A stretch of DNA of 41,080 nt from an uncultured Clostridia bacterium (GTDB lineage: Bacteria > Bacillota > Clostridia > Oscillospirales > Acutalibacteraceae): contig CAMUZI010000008.1 in assembly GCA_947165155.1 (NCBI GenBank), positions 1 to 41,080 on the forward strand. The letters are read 5' to 3'. A program made the translations under genes and the position numbers. The stretch's first letter is position 1. The number at the start of each line of letters is the position of its first letter. Below are positions 22,298-32,430 of the stretch, in pieces. The notes under the pieces are model-generated. The model saw only the letters and a list, made by a program, of their open reading frames with translations. It was not told the DNA's origin and ran no database searches.

Positions 22298-22960
22298 ATG
22301 AAACACGGTAAAATAATTGTTTTAGAGGGTCTTGACGGTAGCGGTAAACATACGCAAGCAGAAATTCTGTTTAGTAAGATGAAATCTTTAAATAAAAATG
22401 TTAAAATGATTTCTCTGCCAAACTATAAAAGCGAATCTTCGGGACCAGTTAAAATGTATCTAAATCGTGAAATATCAGATGACCCGAAAAAAATAAATCC
22501 TTATGCGTCATCTTCATTTTTTGCAGTAGACCGATTTATAAACTATTTTTGCGATTGGAAAGATTTTTATGAACTAAATGATTCAATTCTTATATGTGAT
22601 CGATACTCTACATCGAATATGGTTTACCAACTTGCAAAGGTCGAAAGGCAAAATTGGGATTCATTTCTTGATTGGATTTCAACATATGAATATGAATATA
22701 TGGAAGTTCCTCGTCCTGATGTTGTGATATATTTAAAAGTACCTATTAGAATTTCTCAAGAATTGATAATTAAACGCTCGAAAAGCTATGATTTACATGA
22801 ATCAAATTTGGAATTTTTGAATTTATGTGAAAAGGCATGTGAATATTCTTCTAAAAAATTTGGATGGAAAGTAATAAATTGCTCTGATGATGGCGAAAAT
22901 ATAGACCCAGTCGAAGTTATCTCGTCCAAGATTTTTAATATAGTAAATGAAATATTATGA
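22298..22960 (+). CDS. tmk: thymidylate kinase
   Basis: 220 residues. P-loop VLEGLDGSGKHTQ at the N-terminus, with His where most have Ser/Thr; the DR(Y/S) motif of ICDRYSTSNMVYQLA; LID region IKRSKSYDLHE. It makes dTDP from dTMP. AAGAAGGA lies before the ATG. First gene of a tight operon tmk-uppP-ftsK with gaps of 10 bases. It belongs to the divergent Clostridia-type thymidylate kinase group, in which the region after the P-loop is longer. Confidence 0.9.
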   Translation: MKHGKIIVLEGLDGSGKHTQAEILFSKMKSLNKNVKMISLPNYKSESSGPVKMYLNREISDDPKKINPYASSSFFAVDRFINYFCDWKDFYELNDSILICDRYSTSNMVYQLAKVERQNWDSFLDWISTYEYEYMEVPRPDVVIYLKVPIRISQELIIKRSKSYDLHESNLEFLNLCEKACEYSSKKFGWKVINCSDDGENIDPVEVISSKIFNIVNEIL

Positions 22961-22970
22961 GAGGTAAGAT

Positions 22971-23825
22971 GTGAATGTTTTAGAATCTATTATTCAAGGC
23001 ATGATACAGGGATTTACTGAATTTTTGCCCATATCTAGTAGTGGACATTTAATGATAGCACAGTATTTTTTAGGAATTAAAGAAAATAATTTGTTCTTTA
23101 GCATATCATTACATATTGGAACTTTGATATCTGTTTTGCTCGTTTATAAGAAGACCTTTTTGGATCTCTTTAAATCTATATTTTCATTACCGATATCACT
23201 GATTTCAGGAAGAAAAAAAACAAAATCAGAAGATTTGCTTGTCAACATTTTTATATCTTTAATTCCTTTATTTTTTCTGATTGTTCCAATTCCCAAAATG
23301 GGAAGCCTCAGAAAATTCGCTTCTTATCTTTCGGATTCGGGGAATATATCAATTGTTGGAATCTCACTTATAGTTACTAGTATTCTTTTGTATTTGGGAA
23401 TAAAATCTAGTGGTGCACATGCTAAATATGGAAATAACGAGATGACGCCGCTAAAATCTTTTTTTGTAGGAATCTTTCAGATGTTCGCGGGTATTTTCCC
23501 TGGTCTTTCGAGATCTGGCTCGACTTTATCTGCTGGTCTTATTGTGGGAGTAGACAGAAAAGAGGCGCTAGATTTTTCATTTATCTTAGGAACTCCAACT
23601 ATTTTGATAGCTGCTCTGGCGGAGTTTAAAGAAGTTCATGATTTGGGCATAAAAATTGATCTATTACCGTTATTGGTCGGAATTTTAGTTTCGGCGTTTG
23701 TGGGATGTCTATCTATAAAGTTATTTAAATGGCTAATGAAGAACGATAAAACTTGGTTCTTTGCTCTGTATTGTTTCGTTGTTGGATCTTCTGTAATATT
23801 ATTAAAGATTTTAAAATTATGTTGA
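22971..23825 (+). CDS. uppP: undecaprenyl-diphosphate phosphatase
   Basis: 284 residues; GTG start with GAGAGG upstream. Signature motifs QGMIQGFTEFLPISSSGHL (residues 9-27) and FPGLSRSGSTLSAGL near 180, in an integral membrane protein of about eight helices. It recycles the C55 lipid carrier for peptidoglycan synthesis and confers bacitracin tolerance. Second gene of the tmk-uppP-ftsK operon. Confidence 0.95.
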   Translation: MNVLESIIQGMIQGFTEFLPISSSGHLMIAQYFLGIKENNLFFSISLHIGTLISVLLVYKKTFLDLFKSIFSLPISLISGRKKTKSEDLLVNIFISLIPLFFLIVPIPKMGSLRKFASYLSDSGNISIVGISLIVTSILLYLGIKSSGAHAKYGNNEMTPLKSFFVGIFQMFAGIFPGLSRSGSTLSAGLIVGVDRKEALDFSFILGTPTILIAALAEFKEVHDLGIKIDLLPLLVGILVSAFVGCLSIKLFKWLMKNDKTWFFALYCFVVGSSVILLKILKLC

Positions 23826-23835
23826 GTGGTAATTT

Positions 23836-26115
23836 ATGGCATCGAGTAAAAAAAGAGAAAAAAAAAGAAAAGAAGTAAAAATCGACGATAATACCAAGAT
23901 GATACTTTATTTTGTTGTGTCATGTCTTTTGTTGTGTCTGATATTTATAAAGGGTGAAAATTTATGGTTCGCACTTAGATATTTCGTATTAGGAGTGTTA
24001 GGTACAAATGCAATTTTTCTTCCTATATTTTTGATTTCGAACATATATTTAAAGCTAAAAAATGGAGAAGTTAATAAGTTTAAGTCATGTCTATCGTGCA
24101 TTTTATCTGTCTCTATATCTTCGTTTATAGGGATATTTTCAATACCTGATATAAACCCATTTTCATACTACTACAAATTAGGAATGAGCAATTCTGGAGT
24201 TTTATCTGGTTCGATAAATATATTCTTAGTAAGATGTTTTGGTCTTAGTGCCTCGATAGCAATTTTGTTAATAATTATAGCACTAATTTCTATGATTCTA
24301 TTTAGATTTGATTTAAATAGAATATTTGAAAAAATCAAGATTTTTTTCATCTCGTGCAAAGAAGCTCTTCCTGAGATTCCAAAAATTGAGAAAAAACCAG
24401 AGGCTTCTAAAGAAATAAACGTCCCCTATAGTGAAGATGTTGTCGTTAATTCAAAGAGTTTGAATCAACTCAGAGAAAACCTGCACTCAGAAAACAGTGA
24501 AGAAGTTCCTATCGAGTATGATGATAATAAAGATGATGTTGAAAAAATAACAGAAGCTTTCATGGAGAAAGAAAAAATAAAACTCGAAGAAGAAAATCAA
24601 ATTGAGAAGATATCGTTGACTCATGAAAATACGCTAAATTATAAATTTCCACTTATTGAATTTCTTAATTTACCTCCGAAAACGTCGCAAGGAGACATAA
24701 CTAATGAGCTCAACACAAATGGAAAGTTACTCATAGATACTCTCTTAAGTTTTAACGTTAAGGCAAAAATTGTTGATATATGTAGGGGCCCAGCAATTAC
24801 GAGATATGAAATTCAACCTGCCTCTGGAGTTAAGGTTAGCAAGATAACAACTCTTTCTGATGATATTGCACTCAATTTAGCAGCATTAGGAGTTAGAATT
24901 GAAGCACCAATTCCGGGGAAATCGGCGGTTGGAGTGGAAATTCCAAATCGAATTGTTAGTACCGTTACCGTCAGGGAGATAATTGAATCAAAAGAATTCG
25001 TAGATGCAAAAAGTTCGTTGACAGTATCTCTCGGAAAGGATATATCTGGTAAGCCTATCGTTACAGATCTTGGAAAAATGCCACATCTTCTTATTGCTGG
25101 TTCGACAGGTGCTGGAAAGTCCGTTTGTGTGAACTCGTTTATAGTTAGTATTCTTTACAAGGCTTCTCCAGAGGATGTTAAACTTTTGATGATAGATCCA
25201 AAGGTCGTCGAATTGGGAGTATATAATGGAATTCCGCATTTATTGGTTCCAGTCGTTACAGACCCTAGAAAATCTGCCGGAGCACTGAATTGGGCAGTCA
25301 ATGAGATGCTTAGTAGATACAAAATTTTTGCAGAGGTCGGAGTTCGTGATATCTCGTCATATAATGCACTCGTTGAGAAGAAAAAAGACGAATCTAGTGA
25401 AAACAATCTTAACAAAATGGCAAGAATAGTCATAATAATCGATGAACTTTCGGACTTAATGATGGCTGCTCCAAATGAGATAGAAGATTATGTATGTAGA
25501 TTAACTCAGATGGCACGTGCGGCTGGAATGCATTTAGTAATAGCTACACAGCGTCCTTCTGTTGATGTTATTACAGGAGTAATAAAAGCAAATGTTCCGA
25601 GTAGAATAGCACTTGCGGTATCTTCCCAGGTCGATTCTAGAACCATATTAGATATGGGAGGTGCAGAAAAGCTTCTAGGACGTGGAGATATGTTGTTTTC
25701 TCCATTGGGTGCAATAAAGCCCATGAGAGTTCAAGGGTGTTTCGTAACTGACGAAGAAATTGAACGCGTTGTTGATTATGTTAAAAGTGAATCTTCATGC
25801 GAATACGACGAAAAAGTTATTTCGGGAATTGAAAAAGGTGCCTCTGAGGGGCTAGATGCTTTAAATATAGCAAAATCTGATGACGACGATAAAGATCCGA
25901 TGTTAGAAGAGGCTATAAAGTGTGTCATTGAGTGTGGACAGGCATCAACTTCACTTCTTCAGCGTCGTCTTAGATTAGGATATGCACGCGCAGGACGTTT
26001 AATAGATGAAATGGAACAAATGGGAATTGTAGGTCCACATGAGGGTTCAAAACCTCGTCAAGTAGTTATGTCATATCAAGAGTTTTTACAACGTCAAAAC
26101 ATAAACGCGGACTAG
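23836..26115 (+). CDS. FtsK/SpoIIIE family DNA translocase
   Basis: 759 residues. Four membrane helices in residues about 20-165, then a charged linker (180-260), an alpha-beta motor with Walker A LIAGSTGAGKSVCVNSF near 421 and Walker B RIVIIIDELSDLMM near 533, GMHLVIATQRPSVDVITGVIK, and a C-terminal winged-helix gamma domain (LLQRRLRLGYARAGRLIDEM). It pumps chromosomal DNA through the division or sporulation septum. The family does not separate cleanly into FtsK and SpoIIIE by sequence, so I leave the symbol blank. Third gene of the operon with uppP. Confidence 0.94.
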   Translation: MASSKKREKKRKEVKIDDNTKMILYFVVSCLLLCLIFIKGENLWFALRYFVLGVLGTNAIFLPIFLISNIYLKLKNGEVNKFKSCLSCILSVSISSFIGIFSIPDINPFSYYYKLGMSNSGVLSGSINIFLVRCFGLSASIAILLIIIALISMILFRFDLNRIFEKIKIFFISCKEALPEIPKIEKKPEASKEINVPYSEDVVVNSKSLNQLRENLHSENSEEVPIEYDDNKDDVEKITEAFMEKEKIKLEEENQIEKISLTHENTLNYKFPLIEFLNLPPKTSQGDITNELNTNGKLLIDTLLSFNVKAKIVDICRGPAITRYEIQPASGVKVSKITTLSDDIALNLAALGVRIEAPIPGKSAVGVEIPNRIVSTVTVREIIESKEFVDAKSSLTVSLGKDISGKPIVTDLGKMPHLLIAGSTGAGKSVCVNSFIVSILYKASPEDVKLLMIDPKVVELGVYNGIPHLLVPVVTDPRKSAGALNWAVNEMLSRYKIFAEVGVRDISSYNALVEKKKDESSENNLNKMARIVIIIDELSDLMMAAPNEIEDYVCRLTQMARAAGMHLVIATQRPSVDVITGVIKANVPSRIALAVSSQVDSRTILDMGGAEKLLGRGDMLFSPLGAIKPMRVQGCFVTDEEIERVVDYVKSESSCEYDEKVISGIEKGASEGLDALNIAKSDDDDKDPMLEEAIKCVIECGQASTSLLQRRLRLGYARAGRLIDEMEQMGIVGPHEGSKPRQVVMSYQEFLQRQNINAD

Positions 26116-26151
26116 TATAAACCATATTATCTATATTCAATAAAAATGCAC

Positions 26152-26179
26152 TTGATTTATTTAATTTTTGTGGTATAAT
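26152..26179 (+). promoter_or_regulatory. promoter of the unknown gene at 26214
   Basis: TTGATT (26152-26157), 16 bases, TATAAT (26174-26179), with the ATG 35 bases downstream behind GTGAGGTGAT. Confidence 0.6.
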
Positions 26180-26213
26180 TACCATACTTTCATTTTGTGT
26201 GAGGTGATTAAAT

Positions 26214-27128
26214 ATGGCATTAGAAATAGCGAGAAAATTAATAAGAAAAGAAACAGATGCAGATTTGATATCTGATATTGCAGTGGCCTTTAAGGGTATG
26301 GGTGAATCAGATAATTTAAAAATTTTTCTTGAATATGGAAGCCAAGCTTTGGGGTTTATTAAACAACTAAAAGAAGGAAATGAAAGTTGGTTTACGTGGA
26401 GAACAAATACTGCAATGATATGGAAGGGTATCGAAAGGATTAAGAGAAAGATAGAAGGTGAGGAAAATAACAAAAATATGATGGGTGTACTGCGAATGGC
26501 TGAAGGGAAAAATACTTGGTATGAAAAATTGATAATATATAAAACTGGTACAGTTAAAACTGGAGGTTTGTTCAGTTCACGGTGGAACAAAGATGTTAAG
26601 GAGGCAGCTGGTAAGGCACTCGAAAACATCAGTAAACTTGTGAATAAAGCTTTTCAAAACCCAGACAAAGTAGAACAACCAATTACACCAATCAAAGAAT
26701 ATTTGGCTGACTTCTTTTGTAAGAAAGGGGGAAGTTTGAATTTAGACATTAATAGTTTAAAAATAAAATCCGAAACCCAACAACAAACAACTGATATTCC
26801 TTTATTGCCTCTGAATGATAAAACACTGAATACATATGGTGGAGAAGCATTTTACAAATTCATAAAAAAGGCCTGCAACCTTACCTCTTGTGCTGAGTTG
26901 AAAGTAGATAACAAAACCATAACAGCCAGAGCAGTAGAAGAGTTGCCAGCCAAAGATAAAATTATAGGATTTATCACACCGGGCGTCATAAGTGCACTAA
27001 AACTTATGACAAATAATGGAGAGGGTAACTCAGAAGAAAACAAAGTAAACAACCTAACCAAAGAAATAGTAGATGATATAGATAAGAAAGTGAAAGAACT
27101 AAAAAAATCACAAAATAATAATGTCTAA
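26214..27128 (+). CDS. lysine-rich cytoplasmic protein, unknown function
   Basis: 304 residues, ATG with GAGGTGAT upstream and its own promoter. Predominantly helical: residues 1-60 (ALEIARKLIRKETDADLISD...), a loop with a Trp-rich piece (NESWFTWRTN), a central helical region to about 165, and a polar Gln/Thr linker (SETQQQTTDIPLLPL). A C-terminal part includes IIGFITPGVISALKLM and ends in a charged helix with a poly-Asn tail. No signal peptide or membrane segment. I do not recognise it. Its last 4 bases overlap the converging metG stop, with no terminator between. Confidence 0.7.
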   Translation: MALEIARKLIRKETDADLISDIAVAFKGMGESDNLKIFLEYGSQALGFIKQLKEGNESWFTWRTNTAMIWKGIERIKRKIEGEENNKNMMGVLRMAEGKNTWYEKLIIYKTGTVKTGGLFSSRWNKDVKEAAGKALENISKLVNKAFQNPDKVEQPITPIKEYLADFFCKKGGSLNLDINSLKIKSETQQQTTDIPLLPLNDKTLNTYGGEAFYKFIKKACNLTSCAELKVDNKTITARAVEELPAKDKIIGFITPGVISALKLMTNNGEGNSEENKVNNLTKEIVDDIDKKVKELKKSQNNNV

Positions 27129-29014
27129 CTTAGAATACTTCCAGCACCAATATTTCTAGCTTCCATAACTTCAAGTGAATTACCATCCGAGCCTGCAACT
27201 AACATTCCTTGCGATTCTATTCCAAATATTTTAGAGGGCTTAAGATTCGCAACAATCACGATCTTCTTTCCAACCATATCCTCCGGAGAGTAATATTTAG
27301 CAATTCCAGAAACTATTGTTCTATTTTTAGAGCCATCGAAGACCGAAAGCTTGAGAAGTTTGTTTGACTTCTCAATTTTTTCGCATTTTAAAACCTCAAC
27401 AACTCTGAGCTCAACTTTTTTAAAATCCTCAATTGAAATAAGCCTTTCATCCTCTGAGCTTTCATCATTTTCAAGATATGAAAGTTCTTTATCAACATCC
27501 AAACGAGGAAATATTGCATTTTCTCTATTGACCTTTACTTTTTTATCAAGAACACCCCACTTATCTGATTGATGCCAACCACAAACTTTCCTACTTGCGC
27601 CAATTTGACTCTGAATTTTAGACGCAGTCTTAGGCATAAACGGATAAATTAACACCGAAACAACTCTCAAGGTCTCGAGAACATTATATAAAATTGTAGA
27701 CAACCGAATTTGATCTTCCGCATATCGTTTCTTATCCCACGGAGTACACACATTCATGTACTTATTACACTCTGCAACAACGTTCCAAATCTCATTCAAA
27801 GCTAGCGAAAATTCAAGATTGTCAAGATGAATTTCGACCTTATTTTTCAAAGATCTGACCAATGAAGCCAAGTGCTCGTCGTCACTATCTGGTTTCAACT
27901 CGCCTAGAAGAGTTCCTCCAAAACACTTATCAACCAATGCCGTAGACCGAGAAAGCAAATTTCCAAGATCATTAGCTAAATCCGAATTTATCTTATTTAT
28001 AAATGCCTCGTTTGAAAAAGGACCATCGCTACCAAAAGGAATCTCCTTTAACAAGAAATATCTTAAAGCATCTTCACCATACTTCTCACATAAGACAAAA
28101 GGATCAACAACATTTCCCTTGGATTTTGACATTTTGTCTCCGCCCAAGATTATCCACCCATGTCCAAATATTTTCTTCGGAACAGGCAAATCAAGAGCCA
28201 TCAAAATTGCGGGCCAAATAACAGAATGAAACCTTACAATTTCCTTACCCATGATGTGAACATCCGCGGGCCAAAAATGCTTAAATTCCTCATCATCTCT
28301 ATTGTAACCTATTGCATTTATATAATTAGTAAGAGCGTCTAACCACACATAAACTACGTGTTTATCGTCGAATGTAACAGGTATTCCCCACGAAAAACTA
28401 GAGCGACTTACACAAAAATCTTGCAGACCACTTTCTACAAATTTGATCATCTCATTTTTTCTACTTACAGGCTCAATAAATCCTTCGCTATTTTTCAAAA
28501 GATCCAAAATCCTATCTTGGAATAGCGAAAGCTTAAAAAAATAAGAATCCTCCTCCGACCAAACAACTTCTCGCCCACAATCTGGACACTTTTTATCAAC
28601 TAATTGGGAATCTGTGAAAAACGCTTCGCAAGGAGAACAATACCACCCACCATACTTACCCTTGTATATGTAACCTTTATCATAAAGATCCTTGAAGATT
28701 TTTTGAACAGACTTAACATGATAATCATCCGTAGTGCGTATGAACACATCATAAGATATATTTAAAACTTTCCATAGCTCCTTGAATTGTGCAACTATTC
28801 TATTGACATACTCAATCGGAGAAAGATTCGCTTTTTTGGCACAAGTTTCGATCTTCATACCATGTTCGTCGGTACCCGTAACAAACTTAACGTCGCACCC
28901 CTGCATTCTCTTGTACCTAGCAAGAACATCAGCAGCGATGGTAGAATAACAATGCCCTAAATGCGCCTTGGCAGACGGGTAATAAATCGGAGTTGTTACA
29001 TAAAACTTTTTCAT
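27125..29014 (-). CDS. metG: methionyl-tRNA synthetase with C-terminal tRNA-binding domain
   Basis: 629 residues. Class I motifs AHLGHCYST near 18 (HIGH) and KMSKSKGN near 293 (KMSKS). A four-Cys zinc knuckle, CSPCEAFF ... KKCPDCGRE, lies between them. The anticodon-binding helical domain follows, then a C-terminal OB-fold of the Trbp111/EMAP type (KKVELRVVEVLKCEKIEKSN, IKPSKIFGIESQGM-like) that dimerises the enzyme. Charges tRNA-Met. The ATG overlaps the stop of the upstream 5'-nucleotidase gene by 4 bases, so the two are translationally coupled. Confidence 0.96.
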   Translation of the reverse strand: MKKFYVTTPIYYPSAKAHLGHCYSTIAADVLARYKRMQGCDVKFVTGTDEHGMKIETCAKKANLSPIEYVNRIVAQFKELWKVLNISYDVFIRTTDDYHVKSVQKIFKDLYDKGYIYKGKYGGWYCSPCEAFFTDSQLVDKKCPDCGREVVWSEEDSYFFKLSLFQDRILDLLKNSEGFIEPVSRKNEMIKFVESGLQDFCVSRSSFSWGIPVTFDDKHVVYVWLDALTNYINAIGYNRDDEEFKHFWPADVHIMGKEIVRFHSVIWPAILMALDLPVPKKIFGHGWIILGGDKMSKSKGNVVDPFVLCEKYGEDALRYFLLKEIPFGSDGPFSNEAFINKINSDLANDLGNLLSRSTALVDKCFGGTLLGELKPDSDDEHLASLVRSLKNKVEIHLDNLEFSLALNEIWNVVAECNKYMNVCTPWDKKRYAEDQIRLSTILYNVLETLRVVSVLIYPFMPKTASKIQSQIGASRKVCGWHQSDKWGVLDKKVKVNRENAIFPRLDVDKELSYLENDESSEDERLISIEDFKKVELRVVEVLKCEKIEKSNKLLKLSVFDGSKNRTIVSGIAKYYSPEDMVGKKIVIVANLKPSKIFGIESQGMLVAGSDGNSLEVMEARNIGAGSILS

Positions 29015-31248
29015 ACGACCTCGTTCTTTTTATTTCTATTCTTGATTATAATCATAAAACAGAATACCGCAAGAGATGATACAAAAACCACTGAGTATAT
29101 TATTATCTCTTTATTTCTTTTTATAAATTCGGTACCCTTACCGTATATTTCTTCCTCAGCTCTTTCAAGTTTACAATAATTGATAACTTTTTTTTTTGCG
29201 CTCTCAGAAAGCATATCGTAGCATTGACGAGCAAACTTTATAAGCGATTTGTCATAATCAGATAAATCATGAGATATTTGACCAATTAAATTTTCAACAC
29301 TTCTAAAATCAGAAATAGATTTGTCACTCAAAATCACGTATGTATCTTTAATGTTACAGAAATTACTCACTAGAACTTCGCCTTTTAAGCTATCACATTC
29401 AAACTTTATGATATGTGAACCTGTTTCAAGATTTTTTATAAATATTTGACCATTTCCATCAGTTTTGAACTTGGAAGGTCTATTTTCATCTATTTGTACA
29501 TCTAACTCAATGTATGGCATAATTCCATCAGAATTTTTTACAGTAATAGTAGAATCAAAATGACTAAATTTATTGTTATTTACTAATTTTACTCTATCAT
29601 TGTCGATCGGATAATGCATTTTACCATCTTTGAAGCATACTTTACGCAAGTAATCTGCAAAAACATCTACCATTTTTTTACCTATTTTTATCGGTACTAT
29701 GTTTGCTACAGCAGGGAATTCGTGCAACATAGATTCGTTACTTATGAACATCAATTTTGTTTCATCATCATTTCTACTAAGTTTTTTTTGACGTTTTCCA
29801 TTTGAGTCGGTCAAATAAAGTGAAACAACTCTTTCTCCTCCGGCATTAGTCTCATAGTTATAAGGTTCATTGTAAATATCAAAATCCAACGACATCCCAG
29901 AAATTTGAGGGAACCCTCCAAAAAGTCCCTTAAAACATCCAGATTTATCATCTGGATATTTAATCTTCCCCAATCCACGTTCTAAAACTCCAAATAATGC
30001 TCTGGGAGTTATGACTTGAAAAGATACGTTGTGTTCATACATAAACGCACGCATTATATCTCCATATCTGACGAAACCAGGTTTTAAAGTATCCCTCAAT
30101 GCGCCTCCATGGAAATAGACTACCTTTGGGAGATTTTCATATTTTTTAAGATCGTCACTTTCACTCAAACAAGTAATCGCATAATCCATAATAGAATCGC
30201 AAATCGCAACGCCTAGGTTCATAACAGCACCTCTTGCTACGTTATTGTCACGATAAGCACCTCCAAAAAGTGATGAATCTAAATATCCAATTACCTTGTC
30301 TACTGTGGATTTGATTGTATTCAAACACTCATCGTACTTTAATGAAACTTCGGAATCTGGTTTGAACTTTTTCTTCGCCTCGTCTGCCGACATAACATAG
30401 GCATTTATTTTTCTAACATTACTGTCTCCGAAATCAACCTGAATCACACCAACATTGTAAGATTTAGCTCCTGTTTGCTGTATGACCGTGTTATTAACTT
30501 TTTTCGTCATCTTGGTGTGACTATGCCCATCAATTATAATATCAATTCCACTAACTTCTTGAGCCAACTTTTCAGTTGTGTATCTAGTAGAAGCGCCGAC
30601 ACCCATATGCGTTATAGCTACTATGAAATCGACGCCAGCACTCTTTAATTTTTTAACTTGCTCTCTTGCCACGGTTATTTCATCAAGAAACTCAATTCCC
30701 TCAACATTCTTCGGAGGTGTTATGCTTGGAGTCTCGGTAGTAACTAAGCCGAAAAAGCCTATTTTTTTACCCTTATAATTCATAACATAATTTTCACCAT
30801 TGTTTCCATTTATTTCACTTAATATAGGCTTCCCACTAGATTTATCAATTACATTCGCAGCTAAAACAGGACACTCTGAATTTTTAGCATTTTCAACTAC
30901 TTGCTTCCAAGAAAAATCAAAGTCGTGATTACCAGGAACTTTCAAGTTATATCCAGCCGCATTAAATAAACTAGTCACACTCTTTTGATCTAACGAACAA
31001 AATGCGCTTCCCTGAACAGCATCTCCAGCGTCAATTAGTATGGAATTTTCCATCTGATCCTTAATTCCCTTTATCATGTCTAGGCCTATAATTTCAGATG
31101 TACTTTCAAAGTTTCCATGTATATCATTCGTATGAACCATATTAATAACTAGGCAATATGCAAGATTATAGAAACTAGATAAAGAAAATAACATCAAACA
31201 CGATATAAAATTGAGTAAAAAATTAACACGATTTTGCCTCAAAAGCAC
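29011..31248 (-). CDS. exported, membrane-anchored 5'-nucleotidase (UshA/NT5E-like)
   Basis: 745 residues, GTG start with AGAGGTG upstream. Signal peptide at residues 1-33 (FLLNFISCLMLFSLSSFYNLAY). Metallophosphoesterase core: MVHTNDIHGNFE, DAGDAVQGS, VPGNHDFDF, AITHMG and DGHSHTKM. The substrate-binding 5'-nucleotidase C domain follows at about 330-530 (YFHGGALRDTLKPG, VITPRALFGVLERGL). A beta-rich segment near 590-640 resembles a Cna-B-type domain (GNGQIFIKNLETGSHIIKF). A C-terminal membrane helix with a Lys/Arg-rich end (VFVSSLAVFCFMIIIKNRNKK) fixes it to the membrane. It hydrolyses extracellular nucleotides, a salvage function fitting a host-associated cell. It lies in an operon between yqfD and metG. 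Confidence 0.92.
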   Translation of the reverse strand: MLLRQNRVNFLLNFISCLMLFSLSSFYNLAYCLVINMVHTNDIHGNFESTSEIIGLDMIKGIKDQMENSILIDAGDAVQGSAFCSLDQKSVTSLFNAAGYNLKVPGNHDFDFSWKQVVENAKNSECPVLAANVIDKSSGKPILSEINGNNGENYVMNYKGKKIGFFGLVTTETPSITPPKNVEGIEFLDEITVAREQVKKLKSAGVDFIVAITHMGVGASTRYTTEKLAQEVSGIDIIIDGHSHTKMTKKVNNTVIQQTGAKSYNVGVIQVDFGDSNVRKINAYVMSADEAKKKFKPDSEVSLKYDECLNTIKSTVDKVIGYLDSSLFGGAYRDNNVARGAVMNLGVAICDSIMDYAITCLSESDDLKKYENLPKVVYFHGGALRDTLKPGFVRYGDIMRAFMYEHNVSFQVITPRALFGVLERGLGKIKYPDDKSGCFKGLFGGFPQISGMSLDFDIYNEPYNYETNAGGERVVSLYLTDSNGKRQKKLSRNDDETKLMFISNESMLHEFPAVANIVPIKIGKKMVDVFADYLRKVCFKDGKMHYPIDNDRVKLVNNNKFSHFDSTITVKNSDGIMPYIELDVQIDENRPSKFKTDGNGQIFIKNLETGSHIIKFECDSLKGEVLVSNFCNIKDTYVILSDKSISDFRSVENLIGQISHDLSDYDKSLIKFARQCYDMLSESAKKKVINYCKLERAEEEIYGKGTEFIKRNKEIIIYSVVFVSSLAVFCFMIIIKNRNKKNEVV

Positions 31249-31276
31249 AACACACCTCTAGAGAGTAAAATGTGGT

Positions 31277-32422
31277 TCATTTTTTACCATATGTTGATAT
31301 ATTTTTCAAGTATTTAATTTTTGAATTTAAATATATTCTATTATTCTTTGTTATTTTTTCTTCTTTTTTATTTATTACTTCTAGGTTACGTTCCTCAATT
31401 CTTTTATTTACCCTACTTCTAATCTTAGATATTGCTTCCTCTTCGGTTAAGTAAATTGAAACCTCTTTAGTTTCGAATCTTTTTTCTGTAGAAAACCCCG
31501 TCGGAATAGAAAAACCAAACAAATTTATATTATTATCATACCTTTCACTTTCAAATGAATAATCACAAACATTCCAAAAATTAAGAGTGAAATCTTTAAA
31601 TTTAAGTATGTTTTTCACATTTCCCGTCCTTATTGTTATATCTTGACACAAATCTTCGTAGTCTTCGAATTCTTCACAGACTTCGCCCCAAACATTCGCG
31701 CTTGCATGAACATTATTTTCGTTTCCATCAGAATCTACCACTAATGAGCTTACTAAAACTTGACCTTCTAAAACTGCATCTCCATTTTTAACAAGTGGAG
31801 TTCCCGAAAAAGTTTCCATTCTAACGATTCGCGCATCGCAACTTGATTTGATGTCGCACGGAGTATCATCATCAAATTCCGGCTCTTTTTCTCTATTTTT
31901 TACTAAAATGTTCGCTGTGCATCCCTGAATATTTACTGAAATCCACGAAATATCATGAACACTCGACATTATCTTCTGGTTGACTACCTTAGAATCTATA
32001 TTTTTCTTCCTAGCTCCAATGAATATTCCATTCTCGTGCGAAGCATCCATAATTTGAGAGTAATTTATTTCGCCATCTCCAGAGATTTTTATCTTCCATA
32101 TATGCGAAGATAAAATTTTAAACGATATAAACAATAAAAAGAGCCCTATTAATATTCCTTTTCGATTCTTGTGCTTAAAGCAAAAAAAACTAAGTCCCTT
32201 TTTCCCTATCAGATTAATTTTTATATTGTTGACTCTAGACAAATGCAAAATCGACTCAAATTCACTCGAAAGCACTTTAGAAATCATCAAATTGTTAACT
32301 CGATTTATATCCCAAATTTTAAGTTTATTTCTAGAAATCAAATTTAAAAAAATCTTTGCATTTTGGTGTTCCACACTAAACGAGACATATCCTAGTATCC
32401 ATCTTATTATCTTCAGTATCAT
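31277..32422 (-). CDS. yqfD: sporulation protein YqfD
   Basis: 381 residues. N-terminal domain (about 1-85), one membrane helix (GILIGLFLLFISFKIL, near 90-106), then an external domain with the YqfD pattern: SGDGEINYSQIMDASHENGI, HDISWISVNIQGCTANILV, VKNGDAVLEGQVLVSS. Required for efficient sporulation in Bacillus; in Clostridia it lies beside yqfC. It is 8 bases after yqfC and 28 before the 5'-nucleotidase gene, which normally is not part of this cluster. Confidence 0.88.
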   Translation of the reverse strand: MILKIIRWILGYVSFSVEHQNAKIFLNLISRNKLKIWDINRVNNLMISKVLSSEFESILHLSRVNNIKINLIGKKGLSFFCFKHKNRKGILIGLFLLFISFKILSSHIWKIKISGDGEINYSQIMDASHENGIFIGARKKNIDSKVVNQKIMSSVHDISWISVNIQGCTANILVKNREKEPEFDDDTPCDIKSSCDARIVRMETFSGTPLVKNGDAVLEGQVLVSSLVVDSDGNENNVHASANVWGEVCEEFEDYEDLCQDITIRTGNVKNILKFKDFTLNFWNVCDYSFESERYDNNINLFGFSIPTGFSTEKRFETKEVSIYLTEEEAISKIRSRVNKRIEERNLEVINKKEEKITKNNRIYLNSKIKYLKNISTYGKK

Positions 32423-32430
32423 TTTACCTC